From an uncultured Caproiciproducens sp. (GTDB lineage: Bacteria; Bacillota; Clostridia; Oscillospirales; Acutalibacteraceae), in assembly GCF_963664915.1 (NCBI RefSeq), contig NZ_OY761810.1:1316661-1380660 (forward strand): DNA of 64,000 nt, in the 5' to 3' direction. Shown one piece after another: positions 15,582 through 24,277 of the stretch. The notes under the pieces were generated by a model. The model was not told the DNA's origin. It saw nothing but the letters and a program-made list of their open reading frames with translations, and made no database searches. Numbering within the stretch: the first letter of the stretch is position 1; the number at the start of each line of letters is the position of its first letter. A program made the position numbers and the translations under genes.

Positions 15582-16562
15582 TTAAGGATTTTCCGATGTT
15601 AAATAATCGGCTTTTGCTCCGGCAAGTTCAAGCATCCGGTACGCAAGCGTCTCATCGATGACAAGCATATTTAGGTATTTGCCGTGTATCGCTCCAAGTA
15701 CAGCCTCCGCTTTCATGGCGGATGCGCTAATGCCAATCGACCATTGCGCATGCTGCATTGCACTGAGCGGTGCAGTGATCGTGTAGCGGCCGGGAATATT
15801 CAACTCGTTGCCATCCTTGTCGAACATGCGGGCAAGCAGATGACCAACCCCGCCGCGGCTCAAAAGTTCCATGCGCTGTTTATCATTATAATAACCCGCC
15901 TTTTCAAGGGTGGATTCGGGATCCTGCAGCGACCCGATGCCGGTCACGATCACGTCGGTAGTCAGCGCCCTCTTAAGGGTTGTCTCAATCTGAGGTTCGG
16001 CAATCAAATAAGAATAGACCAGTTCGCTGTCTACATAGACGGGTGCATAAATATTCGAGTAGGTGCCGTCAAGCTTTTTAGATATCTCGAGCGCCAGTTC
16101 CAGCCCGTCGAAATGCGGATTGCCCGTACCAAGGCAGCCGGCCATTTGCACCACGTTCAGATTGTAATAGTTTGTAGGCTTCATTGCATCGCATAGATAC
16201 TGTAACGGCTTCCCCCATGAAATACCAAGCGTCTGGTTGTTTTCGAGAACGGTGTTTAGAAAATTGGCGGCAGCTTCAGCAGAACGGTGCAGTGCCTTAT
16301 CATAATCGTATGTGCCTGCAATGACAATTGCATCACGCAGCCCAAAGGTCGTTCGAATCGCATAGGACAGTTGCGGATTCTTTAGAATCGGGCTGTGCAC
16401 GACGATTTCAACCACACCGGTCTCCTTGGCTTCATTGAGCAAACGAGAAATCGTTGGGCGGGACATATTCGTCATTTTACTGATTCTCTGTTGGCTCAGT
16501 CCTTGCTGATAGTACAGTTCAGCAATGTATACCAGAAGATCAATGCGTGCATCCATGAGCAT
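15582..16562 (-). CDS. SorC/DeoR-type sugar-binding transcriptional regulator
   Basis: The ~326-residue protein has a sigma-4-like helix-turn-helix (about residues 18-48; YQQGLSQQRISKMTNMSR) and a large SorC sugar-phosphate-binding domain (about residues 60-320; ISWGKPLQ and VVQMAGCLG). Regulators of this family sense phosphorylated sugars. It lies between the divergent dehydrogenase/transketolase genes and the PTS operon and probably controls all three transcripts. ATG at 16562 is preferred, with AGAAGGGG upstream. A perfect-arm palindrome lies 18 bp upstream of the start, consistent with autoregulation. Confidence 0.9.
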   Translation of the reverse strand: MLMDARIDLLVYIAELYYQQGLSQQRISKMTNMSRPTISRLLNEAKETGVVEIVVHSPILKNPQLSYAIRTTFGLRDAIVIAGTYDYDKALHRSAEAAANFLNTVLENNQTLGISWGKPLQYLCDAMKPTNYYNLNVVQMAGCLGTGNPHFDGLELALEISKKLDGTYSNIYAPVYVDSELVYSYLIAEPQIETTLKRALTTDVIVTGIGSLQDPESTLEKAGYYNDKQRMELLSRGGVGHLLARMFDKDGNELNIPGRYTITAPLSAMQHAQWSIGISASAMKAEAVLGAIHGKYLNMLVIDETLAYRMLELAGAKADYLTSENP

Positions 16563-16579
16563 GATACCCCTTCTCTTTA

Positions 16580-16595
16580 TTGAACAGATGTTCAA
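16580..16595. promoter_or_regulatory. SorC operator candidate between sorC and the PTS operon
   Basis: TTGAACAGATGTTCAA has 6-bp perfect arms around 4 nt. Further TGAAC and GTTCA half-sites occur at 16599-16635. The position, just upstream of sorC and ~190 bp before the HPr gene, fits control of both transcripts. Confidence 0.55.
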
Positions 16596-16785
16596 GTCGT
16601 GAACATAATTATATCACGTTTGGTGCATGTGTTCAAATAAAACTTTGAATAATAGTCAGATTGCGCAAAACCTCTTATTTACTAAAAACAGTGATTAATA
16701 AATTCTTATAAATGGTATGATATTTACAGATACTGCTAATAGCATCGATAATAAAAAAATTAATGAATCATAGGAGAGAATCAAT

Positions 16786-17046
16786 ATGTTTACTCGTCAA
16801 TTTATCATCAAAAACAGAACCGGATTACACGCACGTCCTGCGGGGCAGCTCGCGACACTCTGCAAAAGCATCCCCGACGATATCCGTATCATTGCCGGCA
16901 AGGATTCTATCAATCCCAAAGGCATCCTCGCCATTCTGACCGCAGGCTTAAAGATGGGCACAGCCATTACAATTGAGGTCGAAGGCGCCACCGAACAGGA
17001 ATCCGGCAAAAAGATCATCACATTTCTGGACGGACTGACTGAGTAA
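16786..17046 (+). CDS. HPr-like phosphocarrier without the regulatory serine
   Basis: The 86-residue protein is full-length HPr. RTGLHARPAG places the catalytic histidine at residue 15. It would carry phosphate from EI to EIIA. Position 46, the serine that HPr kinase phosphorylates in Firmicutes, is glycine (NPKGILAIL), so this HPr should escape HPr-kinase control and could not serve as a CcpA co-repressor. It is the first gene of a PTS operon that also encodes its own EI, suggesting a dedicated carrier. GGAGAG precedes the ATG. Confidence 0.92.
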   Translation: MFTRQFIIKNRTGLHARPAGQLATLCKSIPDDIRIIAGKDSINPKGILAILTAGLKMGTAITIEVEGATEQESGKKIITFLDGLTE

Positions 17047-17064
17047 TCGGAAGGAGAAAGAACA

Positions 17065-17523
17065 ATGGAATTAGCAACCTATCGTGAGTTAATACTATGT
17101 GATGTTGACGCAAAGGACTGTGCAGATGCAATCCGTCAGGTCGGTGCAAAATTTTTGGCAGCTGGATTTGTAAAGGACACTTATATTGATGCTGTTGTGG
17201 CCCGCGAGGACATATTCCCCACCGGTCTGCAGCTTGAAAATATTGCAGTCGCAATGCCGCATACCGATTCCCAGCACGTTAACCGCCCCGGTGTCTGTAT
17301 CGCACAGCTGAAGCATCCTGTTACGTTTGGGCACATGGGCGACCCCGACCTTAAAGTCGAGGCTGAACTGCTCTTTATGATGGCGATTAAGGATCCGGAC
17401 GAGCAGGTGGAGACGTTAAAAAAAGTACTGAGCGTTTTCCAACATCCGGACATCGTTGCTGCCTTTCGCGATGCAAAGAATGAAGAGGAGCTCTTTGTAT
17501 CAGCGCAGAAATATATTGGATAA
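17065..17523 (+). CDS. PTS EIIA, fructose/galactitol type
   Basis: The 152-residue protein is a PTS EIIA type 2 domain. VAMPHTD contains the phosphorylated His66, followed by the LLFMMAIKDPDEQVETLKKV strand-helix typical of GatA/FruA-type domains. It receives phosphate from HPr and passes it to the EIIB encoded next. The genes for HPr, EIIA, EIIB and EIIC follow one another at short spacing on the plus strand. Length matches free-standing GatA-like proteins. Confidence 0.9.
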   Translation: MELATYRELILCDVDAKDCADAIRQVGAKFLAAGFVKDTYIDAVVAREDIFPTGLQLENIAVAMPHTDSQHVNRPGVCIAQLKHPVTFGHMGDPDLKVEAELLFMMAIKDPDEQVETLKKVLSVFQHPDIVAAFRDAKNEEELFVSAQKYIG

Positions 17524-17561
17524 GGTCTCAAGATCAAAATTTAAAATGGGAGGAATTCATC

Positions 17562-17861
17562 ATGAAATCATGCAAGATTCTGTGCATCTGCGGTTCAGGC
17601 ACGGTCAGTTCCGCAATGGTCGCGGGCAAAATTAAGGAACAGCTCAAGGAAAAAGGCTGGGATGTTCACGCAGTTGAAGCCAGTCCGAGCAGCGCGGGTT
17701 CTGTAATCCCCGGCGGCAACTTTGATTTAATGGCATGTGTCAGTCCCGTATACGAAGATTTCGGCATTCCAAAGGTTAAAGCTGTCGGTATGCTGACTGG
17801 CATGTCCGAGGGCAAGGTTCTGGCAGATATACTTGCAATTCTGGAAGAAAAGTACAAGTAA
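17562..17861 (+). CDS. PTS EIIB, galactitol type
   Basis: The 99-residue protein has the phospho-cysteine loop CGSGTVSSAM with Cys10 as the likely phosphorylation site. Two further cysteines precede it (KSCKILCIC). It passes phosphate from EIIA to the sugar or polyol bound by EIIC. GGGAGGAATTC precedes the ATG. Size and order match GatB in GatA-GatB-GatC systems. Confidence 0.9.
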   Translation: MKSCKILCICGSGTVSSAMVAGKIKEQLKEKGWDVHAVEASPSSAGSVIPGGNFDLMACVSPVYEDFGIPKVKAVGMLTGMSEGKVLADILAILEEKYK

Positions 17862-17956
17862 AACAAGGCTTCTATTGTCGTCAGATACCGGATCGTTTTG
17901 AGCGATCCGCATATAAAAAACAGAAACATAGAAATGAAAAGGGGGAACTAACGATT

Positions 17957-19360
17957 ATGGCAAGTTTCTTTCAAGGTTTGAGTGACATCATTTCCACGCT
18001 CGGCGCGGCGGTATTTGTACCGATCATGCTGTTCATTATCGCGAAGTTCATGGGCATCTCCAGTAAGAAGGCGTTCAACTCCGCGCTGCTTTGCGCAGTT
18101 GGTTTAACCGGCTTTAATCTCGTTATCAACAGTTACAGTGGTATTATTGCTCCTGTGGTCAATAAGATGGTCACCAACGCAGGTGTCAACCTTCCTGTTC
18201 TGGACACCGGCTGGCAGTCAACTTCTGTCATCGCGTATTCCACACAGGTAGGCCTGATCTTCATCGGCGTTGCAATCGTGGTACAGATCGTCCTCTTCTT
18301 TGCGAAGTGGACAGACGTATTCATGGCTTCCGATCTGTGGAACAACTATTCCTTCATGGTGTGGGGATCCATGTTGTTCGCACTGACCAAGAACATGTGG
18401 CTGGCATTGTCATTAATGGTTGTGCAGCTGTTGTACATCCTGCTGTTTTCTGAAATGTGTGCAAAGAGATGGTCTACATATTATGAGTATGAAAATTGCT
18501 GTATGACCGCTCCTCATCACCTTGAATCCCTGCCGTTCGCATTGCTGATGAATGTTCTCCTCGGCAAGCTAGGCTTTGACAAAATCAAGCTCAACGCACA
18601 GACTCTGCAAAAGAAACTCGGCATCCTCGGCGAGCCTATGTTTATCGGTCTTGTTATCGGTGCTCTGATTGGCGTTATCGGCAACTTCAACGCACTGAAC
18701 ACACTGGCTGCATGGGGCACCATTTCCTCCGCAGCGGTTTCCACCGCAGCGATCATGGCAGTGTTTCCAAAGGTTGCGGGGATCTTCGCGAATGCGTTCA
18801 CAACGCTGACCGATGCCTATAAAACCAAGGCAACCAAATCAGGAGAAGGTCGTGAGTGGTATCTGTCTGTAAACGATGCCTGCGGTTACGGCGAACCAAA
18901 CACACTGGTTACCGGTATCATCCTGATTCCGATTATGCTTGGCCTTGCATTCATTCTGCCGGGCAACACCATTTTACCGATGGCTGACCTGTGCGCACTG
19001 CCTTACATGGTTGAAATTTTTGTATGTGTTTCCAATGGAAACATTGCAAAGAGTGTCGTTAGCGGTGCAATTTGGTTCTCACTCGGCATGATTATCTGTT
19101 CTCAGCTGGCGCCGACCTTTACACAGGTCGCAGTCGACGCAGGTTTCAAAATGTCCCAGTCGGGTGTCTATATCACCAGTTTCGGTATTATGTGCCATCC
19201 GCTGATTGCCGGGCTGTTCTATGCCTTCTGGACTCAGAATCCAATCATTATCGGCGCCGTCGTCATTTTGTACTTTGTTCTTTACTTTGTTTTCAAGAAG
19301 AATCGTACTCAGTTTGTTAACTGGCTTGAAAAGAGTGCTGCAGAGTATCAGGCAGGTTAA
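17957..19360 (+). CDS. PTS EIIC, galactitol type
   Basis: This 467-residue integral membrane permease has about ten to twelve hydrophobic segments from residue ~15 (AAVFVPIMLFIIAKFMG) to ~450. It matches the GatC/SgcC family, including the NDACGYGEPNTLVTGIIL region expected near the substrate site. It imports the polyol or sugar, which is phosphorylated by EIIB. GGGGGAAC precedes the ATG. The GatC family covers galactitol, pentitols and related compounds, so the substrate cannot be assigned by eye. Confidence 0.88.
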   Translation: MASFFQGLSDIISTLGAAVFVPIMLFIIAKFMGISSKKAFNSALLCAVGLTGFNLVINSYSGIIAPVVNKMVTNAGVNLPVLDTGWQSTSVIAYSTQVGLIFIGVAIVVQIVLFFAKWTDVFMASDLWNNYSFMVWGSMLFALTKNMWLALSLMVVQLLYILLFSEMCAKRWSTYYEYENCCMTAPHHLESLPFALLMNVLLGKLGFDKIKLNAQTLQKKLGILGEPMFIGLVIGALIGVIGNFNALNTLAAWGTISSAAVSTAAIMAVFPKVAGIFANAFTTLTDAYKTKATKSGEGREWYLSVNDACGYGEPNTLVTGIILIPIMLGLAFILPGNTILPMADLCALPYMVEIFVCVSNGNIAKSVVSGAIWFSLGMIICSQLAPTFTQVAVDAGFKMSQSGVYITSFGIMCHPLIAGLFYAFWTQNPIIIGAVVILYFVLYFVFKKNRTQFVNWLEKSAAEYQAG

Positions 19361-19479
19361 ATTCACAGCAACTTAATAGTCTGACGACAAATGAATATAA
19401 ATTCGGCCATTGCCGCTGCAGTCGGCAGTGGCTGAAGACTATTCAGCACCATTTTGAAAAGGAAGTGTGCGGGAATTCT

Positions 19480-20568
19480 ATGAAAAACATTACAAGAAAT
19501 CCACAGAAGATTGTAGTCATCGGCGATGTCTTTGTGTCGCCTGACACCATGGAGGAAGCGCTCCGCGGCAGTAAGATTGTCTGCGGCGAGATCACGAAAC
19601 TGTACTGGGGCAATGCCGACAAACAGGACTTTACCGCACGTCAGCTGAAGGTCGAACGGAACGGACCCGACGCGGTTGCTTGTGCGGACGGACTTGCGCA
19701 GGCGATTGAGGATGCAGAGATTGTACTGACTCATTTTAATCCTATCCCGCGCCATATGATTGAGAAGGCGAAAAATTTAAAGCTTATTTTAACCTGCCGC
19801 GGTGGTATGGAGCATATTGACGTCGCAGCAGCAAGTGAACGGAACATTCCGGTCATAAACGTTATCCGCAATGCGGAACCGGTTGCAGATTTTGCACTGG
19901 GACTCATGCTTGCCTTGACACGCAACATTGCTCTGTCCTATCAGCGTATGAAACAGGGCGAATGGATGAAGACTTTTTATAACTCCGAATTTTTAATGAC
20001 ACTCGGTAGCCATACGGTTGGACTTGCCGGACTGGGCAACGTGGGCATCGCGCTGGCGCGCCGCCTGAAAGCACTGGGAGTGCCCATGATCGCTTATGAC
20101 GCCTACACCTCTAAGGAACGCCTCAGTAAGGCGGGACTGAGCGACATTCGCATGACTTCTTCGCTTGAGGAACTGTTTGAGCAGGCGGATATCGTATCCC
20201 TGCACCTCCGGCTGACTCCTGAAACTGAGAAAATAATTGACAGGCGGTACTTCTCATTAATGAAAAAGACCGCTTACTTTATTAATACAGCTCGCGGCGG
20301 TCTGATTAATCAGACCGATCTTGTGAGCGCGCTTCAGAGCGGCGCAATCGCGGGCGCGGCACTCGACGTCTACGATAGTGAGCCGTTGGCGGCGGACAAT
20401 CCGCTGCTCTCCATGGAACAGGTCGTGCTGACTCCGCACATCGCGGGCACAACGGTGGACGCCATCCCAAAAGCGCCATTCATGCTGCTGCAAGAGGTTG
20501 ACCGTTGGCTGACGCAAGATGTCACCGACCGTATCGTCAATCTGAAGGATATTCAAATAAGTATTTAA
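19480..20568 (+). CDS. D-isomer-specific 2-hydroxyacid dehydrogenase
   Basis: The ~362-residue enzyme has the NAD-binding motif GLAGLGNVGIALARR (about residues 181-195), the catalytic Arg region NTARGG, the Glu region in DVYDSEP and the catalytic His in LTPHIAGTT. The family includes phosphoglycerate and glyoxylate reductases. In this operon it would reduce or oxidise an acid made from the imported compound. I prefer ATG at 19480; a GTG 15 nt earlier lies directly on the AAGGAA ribosome site. It sits between the EIIC and second aldolase genes. Confidence 0.85.
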   Translation: MKNITRNPQKIVVIGDVFVSPDTMEEALRGSKIVCGEITKLYWGNADKQDFTARQLKVERNGPDAVACADGLAQAIEDAEIVLTHFNPIPRHMIEKAKNLKLILTCRGGMEHIDVAAASERNIPVINVIRNAEPVADFALGLMLALTRNIALSYQRMKQGEWMKTFYNSEFLMTLGSHTVGLAGLGNVGIALARRLKALGVPMIAYDAYTSKERLSKAGLSDIRMTSSLEELFEQADIVSLHLRLTPETEKIIDRRYFSLMKKTAYFINTARGGLINQTDLVSALQSGAIAGAALDVYDSEPLAADNPLLSMEQVVLTPHIAGTTVDAIPKAPFMLLQEVDRWLTQDVTDRIVNLKDIQISI

Positions 20569-20586
20569 TAGAAGGAGTACACTGCA

Positions 20587-21228
20587 ATGATTTTAAAAGA
20601 AGAACGTGAACTTGTTGTTGAATATGGCAAAAAGCTGATTGAAACCGGATTGACGGTCGGTACGTTTGGCAATATTAGTGTTTATAACCCTGAGAAGAAC
20701 CTCATGGCAATCAGTCCGAGCGGCATGGACTACTTTAAGACAAAGCCCGAGGATGTAGTCGTTCTTACTCCGGAAGGGGAAAAAGTCGACGGCAATGCAA
20801 AACCGTCGAGTGAGTTTGACCTGCACCGCATCTTTTATTTAAAGCGCCCGGGCATCAAAGCAGTCGTTCACGCGCATTCGCCGTTTGCAACGACGCTTGC
20901 CTGCATGCAGTGGAGTATTCCGCCGCTGCACTATATCGTCGGCTACTCAGGCAGCGAGGTACCCTGCATCCCGTATGTCCAGTTTGGTACGTACGAGTTG
21001 GCACAAACGGCGTTAGCGGGCATGGGCGATAACCATGCCGTCCTGCTCGGTAACCATGGATTGCTTGCCGCCGGCAGCGAGCTGTCCTTCACATTGGATA
21101 TTGCGCAGCAGGTCGAGTTTGCGGCGGAGTTGTACTACCGCTGCAAGGCAGTCGGCGAACCGAAGCTGCTGACAGACGAACAGATGTCAGTTGTCGTCGA
21201 AGCATTTGGAAGTTATCGGCAGAAATAA
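20587..21228 (+). CDS. class II aldolase (L-fuculose-phosphate type), second copy
   Basis: The 213-residue protein has TFGNISVY, AISPSGM and the zinc histidines in VHAHSPF and GNHGLL, the standard AraD/FucA layout. It differs clearly from the aldolase at 11493, so the two are paralogues with possibly different stereochemical preference rather than duplicates. It follows the hydroxyacid dehydrogenase gene by 18 bp in the PTS operon. GAAGGAG precedes the ATG. Confidence 0.87.
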   Translation: MILKEERELVVEYGKKLIETGLTVGTFGNISVYNPEKNLMAISPSGMDYFKTKPEDVVVLTPEGEKVDGNAKPSSEFDLHRIFYLKRPGIKAVVHAHSPFATTLACMQWSIPPLHYIVGYSGSEVPCIPYVQFGTYELAQTALAGMGDNHAVLLGNHGLLAAGSELSFTLDIAQQVEFAAELYYRCKAVGEPKLLTDEQMSVVVEAFGSYRQK

Positions 21229-21251
21229 CGAAACGCGAAAGAGGAGACGAT

Positions 21252-21647
21252 ATGGAAAAGTGTGTTTATTGCGGAAAAAATCTTCCCGAAAAGCCACTCA
21301 AAGCGAAGGTGCATACCCGTTCCTTCGATGTTTGCTGCGAGGATTGCAAGATTGCGGCTGAGAAATATGTCGGGCGTGACAAGCGTTTTAAGACAGCGTT
21401 GTACCTTGTGATTTTTCTGGGCGGCATCGGCTTCATTGTCAGCGCGATGTTCTGCAGCGGCAGGTACGCCATGCTCGCCGCCTATCTGGGGCAGACTGTC
21501 GCGGGACTTGCGCTTTTTTTCCTGCCTTATCCGGTCACTTCGTTTGAAACGTTCCACAATATGTCGATTAAAGGCGTAACCATGCTGTGCCGATTAATCG
21601 GCGCAGGGCTCGCGGTTTGGGGAATTGTTCTACTCATATTGCTGTAA
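21252..21647 (+). CDS. small membrane protein with amino-terminal zinc-ribbon-like motif
   Basis: I do not recognise the family. The first ~40 residues hold CVYC near the start and VCCEDC near residue 28, a spacing fit for a metal site. Three to four hydrophobic segments follow between residues ~48 and 131 (YLVIFLGGIGFIVSAMF; GLALFFLPYPV; AGLAVWGIVLLILL). It lies between the aldolase and EI genes in the same operon, 24 and 47 bp from its neighbours, and has its own GAGGAG ribosome site. It could be an accessory to the transporter or a membrane-linked sensor; neither can be shown here. Confidence 0.7.
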   Translation: MEKCVYCGKNLPEKPLKAKVHTRSFDVCCEDCKIAAEKYVGRDKRFKTALYLVIFLGGIGFIVSAMFCSGRYAMLAAYLGQTVAGLALFFLPYPVTSFETFHNMSIKGVTMLCRLIGAGLAVWGIVLLILL

Positions 21648-21693
21648 AATCTTTTTAATATACCATATTACAACTGTATAGGGAGAATTAGCA

Positions 21694-23406
21694 ATGTTAA
21701 AACTCAACGCACTCGGTGTATCAGAAGGACTTGCGAAAGCAAAAGCGATGGTCCTTCGCCAACCCGATCTTACCGTATGCAAGCAAACTATCAGCAATAT
21801 CACCGCGGAACAGGCACGCGTTACAGTGGCAGTTGACCGTGCAATGGAGCAGCTTGCGGCACTGCGCAAAGAGACGGCGGCAAAAATCGGTGAAGAAAAC
21901 GCTGAGATCTTCGATGCGCATCTGATGATACTGGAGGATCTCGATTTTGTCAGGGGCATGACAAACCTGATCGCGGACAAGCAGGTTGGCGCGGAATATG
22001 CGTGTGTTTTAAACCGCGAAACTTTTGAGACAAAGTTCCTCGCAATCGATGATGAATATATGCAGGCGCGCGCAGCGGATATAGGAGATATTTCCATGCG
22101 TATCCTTAGAATTCTCAAAGGGATTGAGGACAATCCATTCGACGCGATTACAGACCCGTGCATTATTGTGGCAAACGATCTGACCCCGTCTGAAACGGCG
22201 AAGATCGGTTCTAAGCCTGTGGTCGGCTTTGTCACTGAGATCGGCGGACGCACCAGCCACTCTGCAATCATGGCGCGCTCAATGGGGATTCCCGCGGTTG
22301 AGGGACTCGGCGAGCAGGCAGGAAGGATTATAGATGGCGAGATGCTGCAGATTGATGGCAGTATGGGTGAGGTGATTATCAATCCCGACGCCGCGGCCGA
22401 AGCGGAATTCGACCACAAAAAGAAGCTCTTTGACGAACAGCGCCATAAGCTGGCAATCTATCGTGACAAGGAAGGTACGACTTCAGACGGTCACCGAATC
22501 ATCATTGAGGGCAACATCGGCACGCCCAAGGATGCGGTACGCATTGCGGAAATGGGCGGTGATGGAATCGGTCTGTTTCGCAGTGAATTTCTGTTTATGG
22601 ATCGCAACGATTTGCCGACGGAGGAAGAACAGTTCGCTGCGTATAAAAAAGCAGCGGAGATTATGTCGGGCAAACCGGTTATCATCCGCACGCTTGATAT
22701 TGGCGGTGACAAGAACGTTCCCGCTCTGAAACTTGATCCCGAACAGAATCCATTTCTCGGCTACCGGGCAATCCGTATCTGTCTTGACCATGAAGAACTG
22801 TTTTTGCCACAACTGCGGGCACTGCTGCGTGCATCGGCGTTCGGCGACATCCGTATCATGTTCCCGATGATCTCCTCGGTCGAGGAGGTGCGTCAATCAA
22901 AGGCAGTGCTTAATACCGCTCGCAAACAGCTTGATGCGGAAAACATCGCATATAATAAGAACATCAAGGTCGGCATCATGATTGAGATTCCCGTTGCAGC
23001 AGTCTGCGCGGATATTCTGGCGAAGGAAGTCGACTTCTTCTCAATCGGTACGAACGACCTAATTCAGTATTCCTGCGCTGTTGACCGCATCAACGGCAAG
23101 GTTGCGTCATTGTACCATCCGCTCCATCCAGGCGTGCTGCGTCTCATCAAAATGACCGCAGACGCGGCGAATGAAAACGGAATCGAGTGCGGTGTATGCG
23201 GTGAAATGGCAGGCTCTTCCGGCATGGCATCCGTATTATGCGGGCTGGGAGTAACGAACCTATCCATGTCCGCTTCATCAATTCTCGCGGCGAAATCCGA
23301 TCTGGCACACCACACTTTCGTCGAATGTAAAATGCTCGCAGACAGTCTGCTCGGCTCGATCTGCGCGACCCATGGAGAGAAGATGTTCGCCGAAAAGCAG
23401 GAATGA
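21694..23406 (+). CDS. ptsI: PTS enzyme I (phosphoenolpyruvate-protein phosphotransferase)
   Basis: The 570-residue protein is a complete EI. The HPr-binding helical domain comes first; GGRTSHSAIMAR then places the phospho-histidine at residue 189; the PEP-binding barrel follows with FRSEFLFMDR, SIGTNDLIQY and the active-site cysteine in GVCGEMAG. It takes phosphate from PEP and passes it to HPr. It is the last gene of this sugar operon instead of lying beside a general ptsH, so it probably serves the HPr encoded at 16786. GGGAG precedes the ATG. Whether a general ptsI exists elsewhere is unknown. Confidence 0.93.
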   Translation: MLKLNALGVSEGLAKAKAMVLRQPDLTVCKQTISNITAEQARVTVAVDRAMEQLAALRKETAAKIGEENAEIFDAHLMILEDLDFVRGMTNLIADKQVGAEYACVLNRETFETKFLAIDDEYMQARAADIGDISMRILRILKGIEDNPFDAITDPCIIVANDLTPSETAKIGSKPVVGFVTEIGGRTSHSAIMARSMGIPAVEGLGEQAGRIIDGEMLQIDGSMGEVIINPDAAAEAEFDHKKKLFDEQRHKLAIYRDKEGTTSDGHRIIIEGNIGTPKDAVRIAEMGGDGIGLFRSEFLFMDRNDLPTEEEQFAAYKKAAEIMSGKPVIIRTLDIGGDKNVPALKLDPEQNPFLGYRAIRICLDHEELFLPQLRALLRASAFGDIRIMFPMISSVEEVRQSKAVLNTARKQLDAENIAYNKNIKVGIMIEIPVAAVCADILAKEVDFFSIGTNDLIQYSCAVDRINGKVASLYHPLHPGVLRLIKMTADAANENGIECGVCGEMAGSSGMASVLCGLGVTNLSMSASSILAAKSDLAHHTFVECKMLADSLLGSICATHGEKMFAEKQE

Positions 23407-23484
23407 CACAAGCCCGGATTATAAACTGGAATCTTCGCATAATGATATTCGGCTAATAGCGGTCTTTTGAAAATAACAAGCAGA

Positions 23485-24039
23485 TTATTTTGCGTATTTA
23501 CTCAGTGCCTTTTTGAAATCCCCTTTCACCAGCACGGCGACCTGCTCGGCGATTTCCTCCGGGTTTTCTTCCATGCCCGTACGCACCCAATCAAGACCCA
23601 TGGCAACAATGGCGAGGCTATAAAAATGCGCAATAAATTCTTTGTTTTTATTTTCGACATTCATGCCCTGCGCCTGTTCCTCTACAACGGGATAAATCAC
23701 ATGAAACAGTACGTTATACATAAAAGTTTCCAAATATTCGCGGCGGTTTGAGCGATAGGTGTTGACAACAAGGGCCTTGTTGTCGCGCAACCGCATGAGT
23801 ACGTGGCAATAACCCTGCTGCCATGTGTCAATATCCCGGTTGTTGGCCAGTGCCGTGGATGCTTCCTCAAGGAATATCCACTCAAGAAGATCATAAATAT
23901 CTTTAAAATGATAATAAAATGCCTGACGGGATAGGCTGCAGTCTTCAACGATGTCCTTTACGGTGATATGGTCAAGCGTTTTTTTCCCAAGCATTTTTTT
24001 GAGCGATTCCGCAAAGATTTCCTTGGCATTTTTCAGCAT
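23485..24039 (-). CDS. TetR-family regulator (DhaS-like)
   Basis: The ~184-residue protein has the TetR helix-turn-helix (residues ~12-48; ITVKDIVEDCSLSRQAFYYH) and a DhaS-type ligand domain. ATG at 24039 is chosen, with GAAGGAGAG upstream. It diverges from the oleate hydratase gene, and the 240-bp space contains TTGACAATG and TTGACAATC repeats that could be its sites. It probably controls the hydratase in response to fatty acids; this is inference from gene order. Confidence 0.85.
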   Translation of the reverse strand: MLKNAKEIFAESLKKMLGKKTLDHITVKDIVEDCSLSRQAFYYHFKDIYDLLEWIFLEEASTALANNRDIDTWQQGYCHVLMRLRDNKALVVNTYRSNRREYLETFMYNVLFHVIYPVVEEQAQGMNVENKNKEFIAHFYSLAIVAMGLDWVRTGMEENPEEIAEQVAVLVKGDFKKALSKYAK

Positions 24040-24277
24040 AAGATTCTCTCCTTCACTTTGAATCACTATATGAATTAATATTATTGTATCACCATTGCGT
24101 TTCCTTGACAATGCATGAAAAAAGTGCGTCATGTCTTTTGACAATCAAGGGTAAATGTCAATCTCTTTTACAGTTCAGCCCAAGTGTCAATTTTCATTTG
24201 AATATCTCTGATTTATACTATGTCTGTAATGAAGCCCACATGCTTCATCACAAAACATATAAAAGGAGATATCATAT

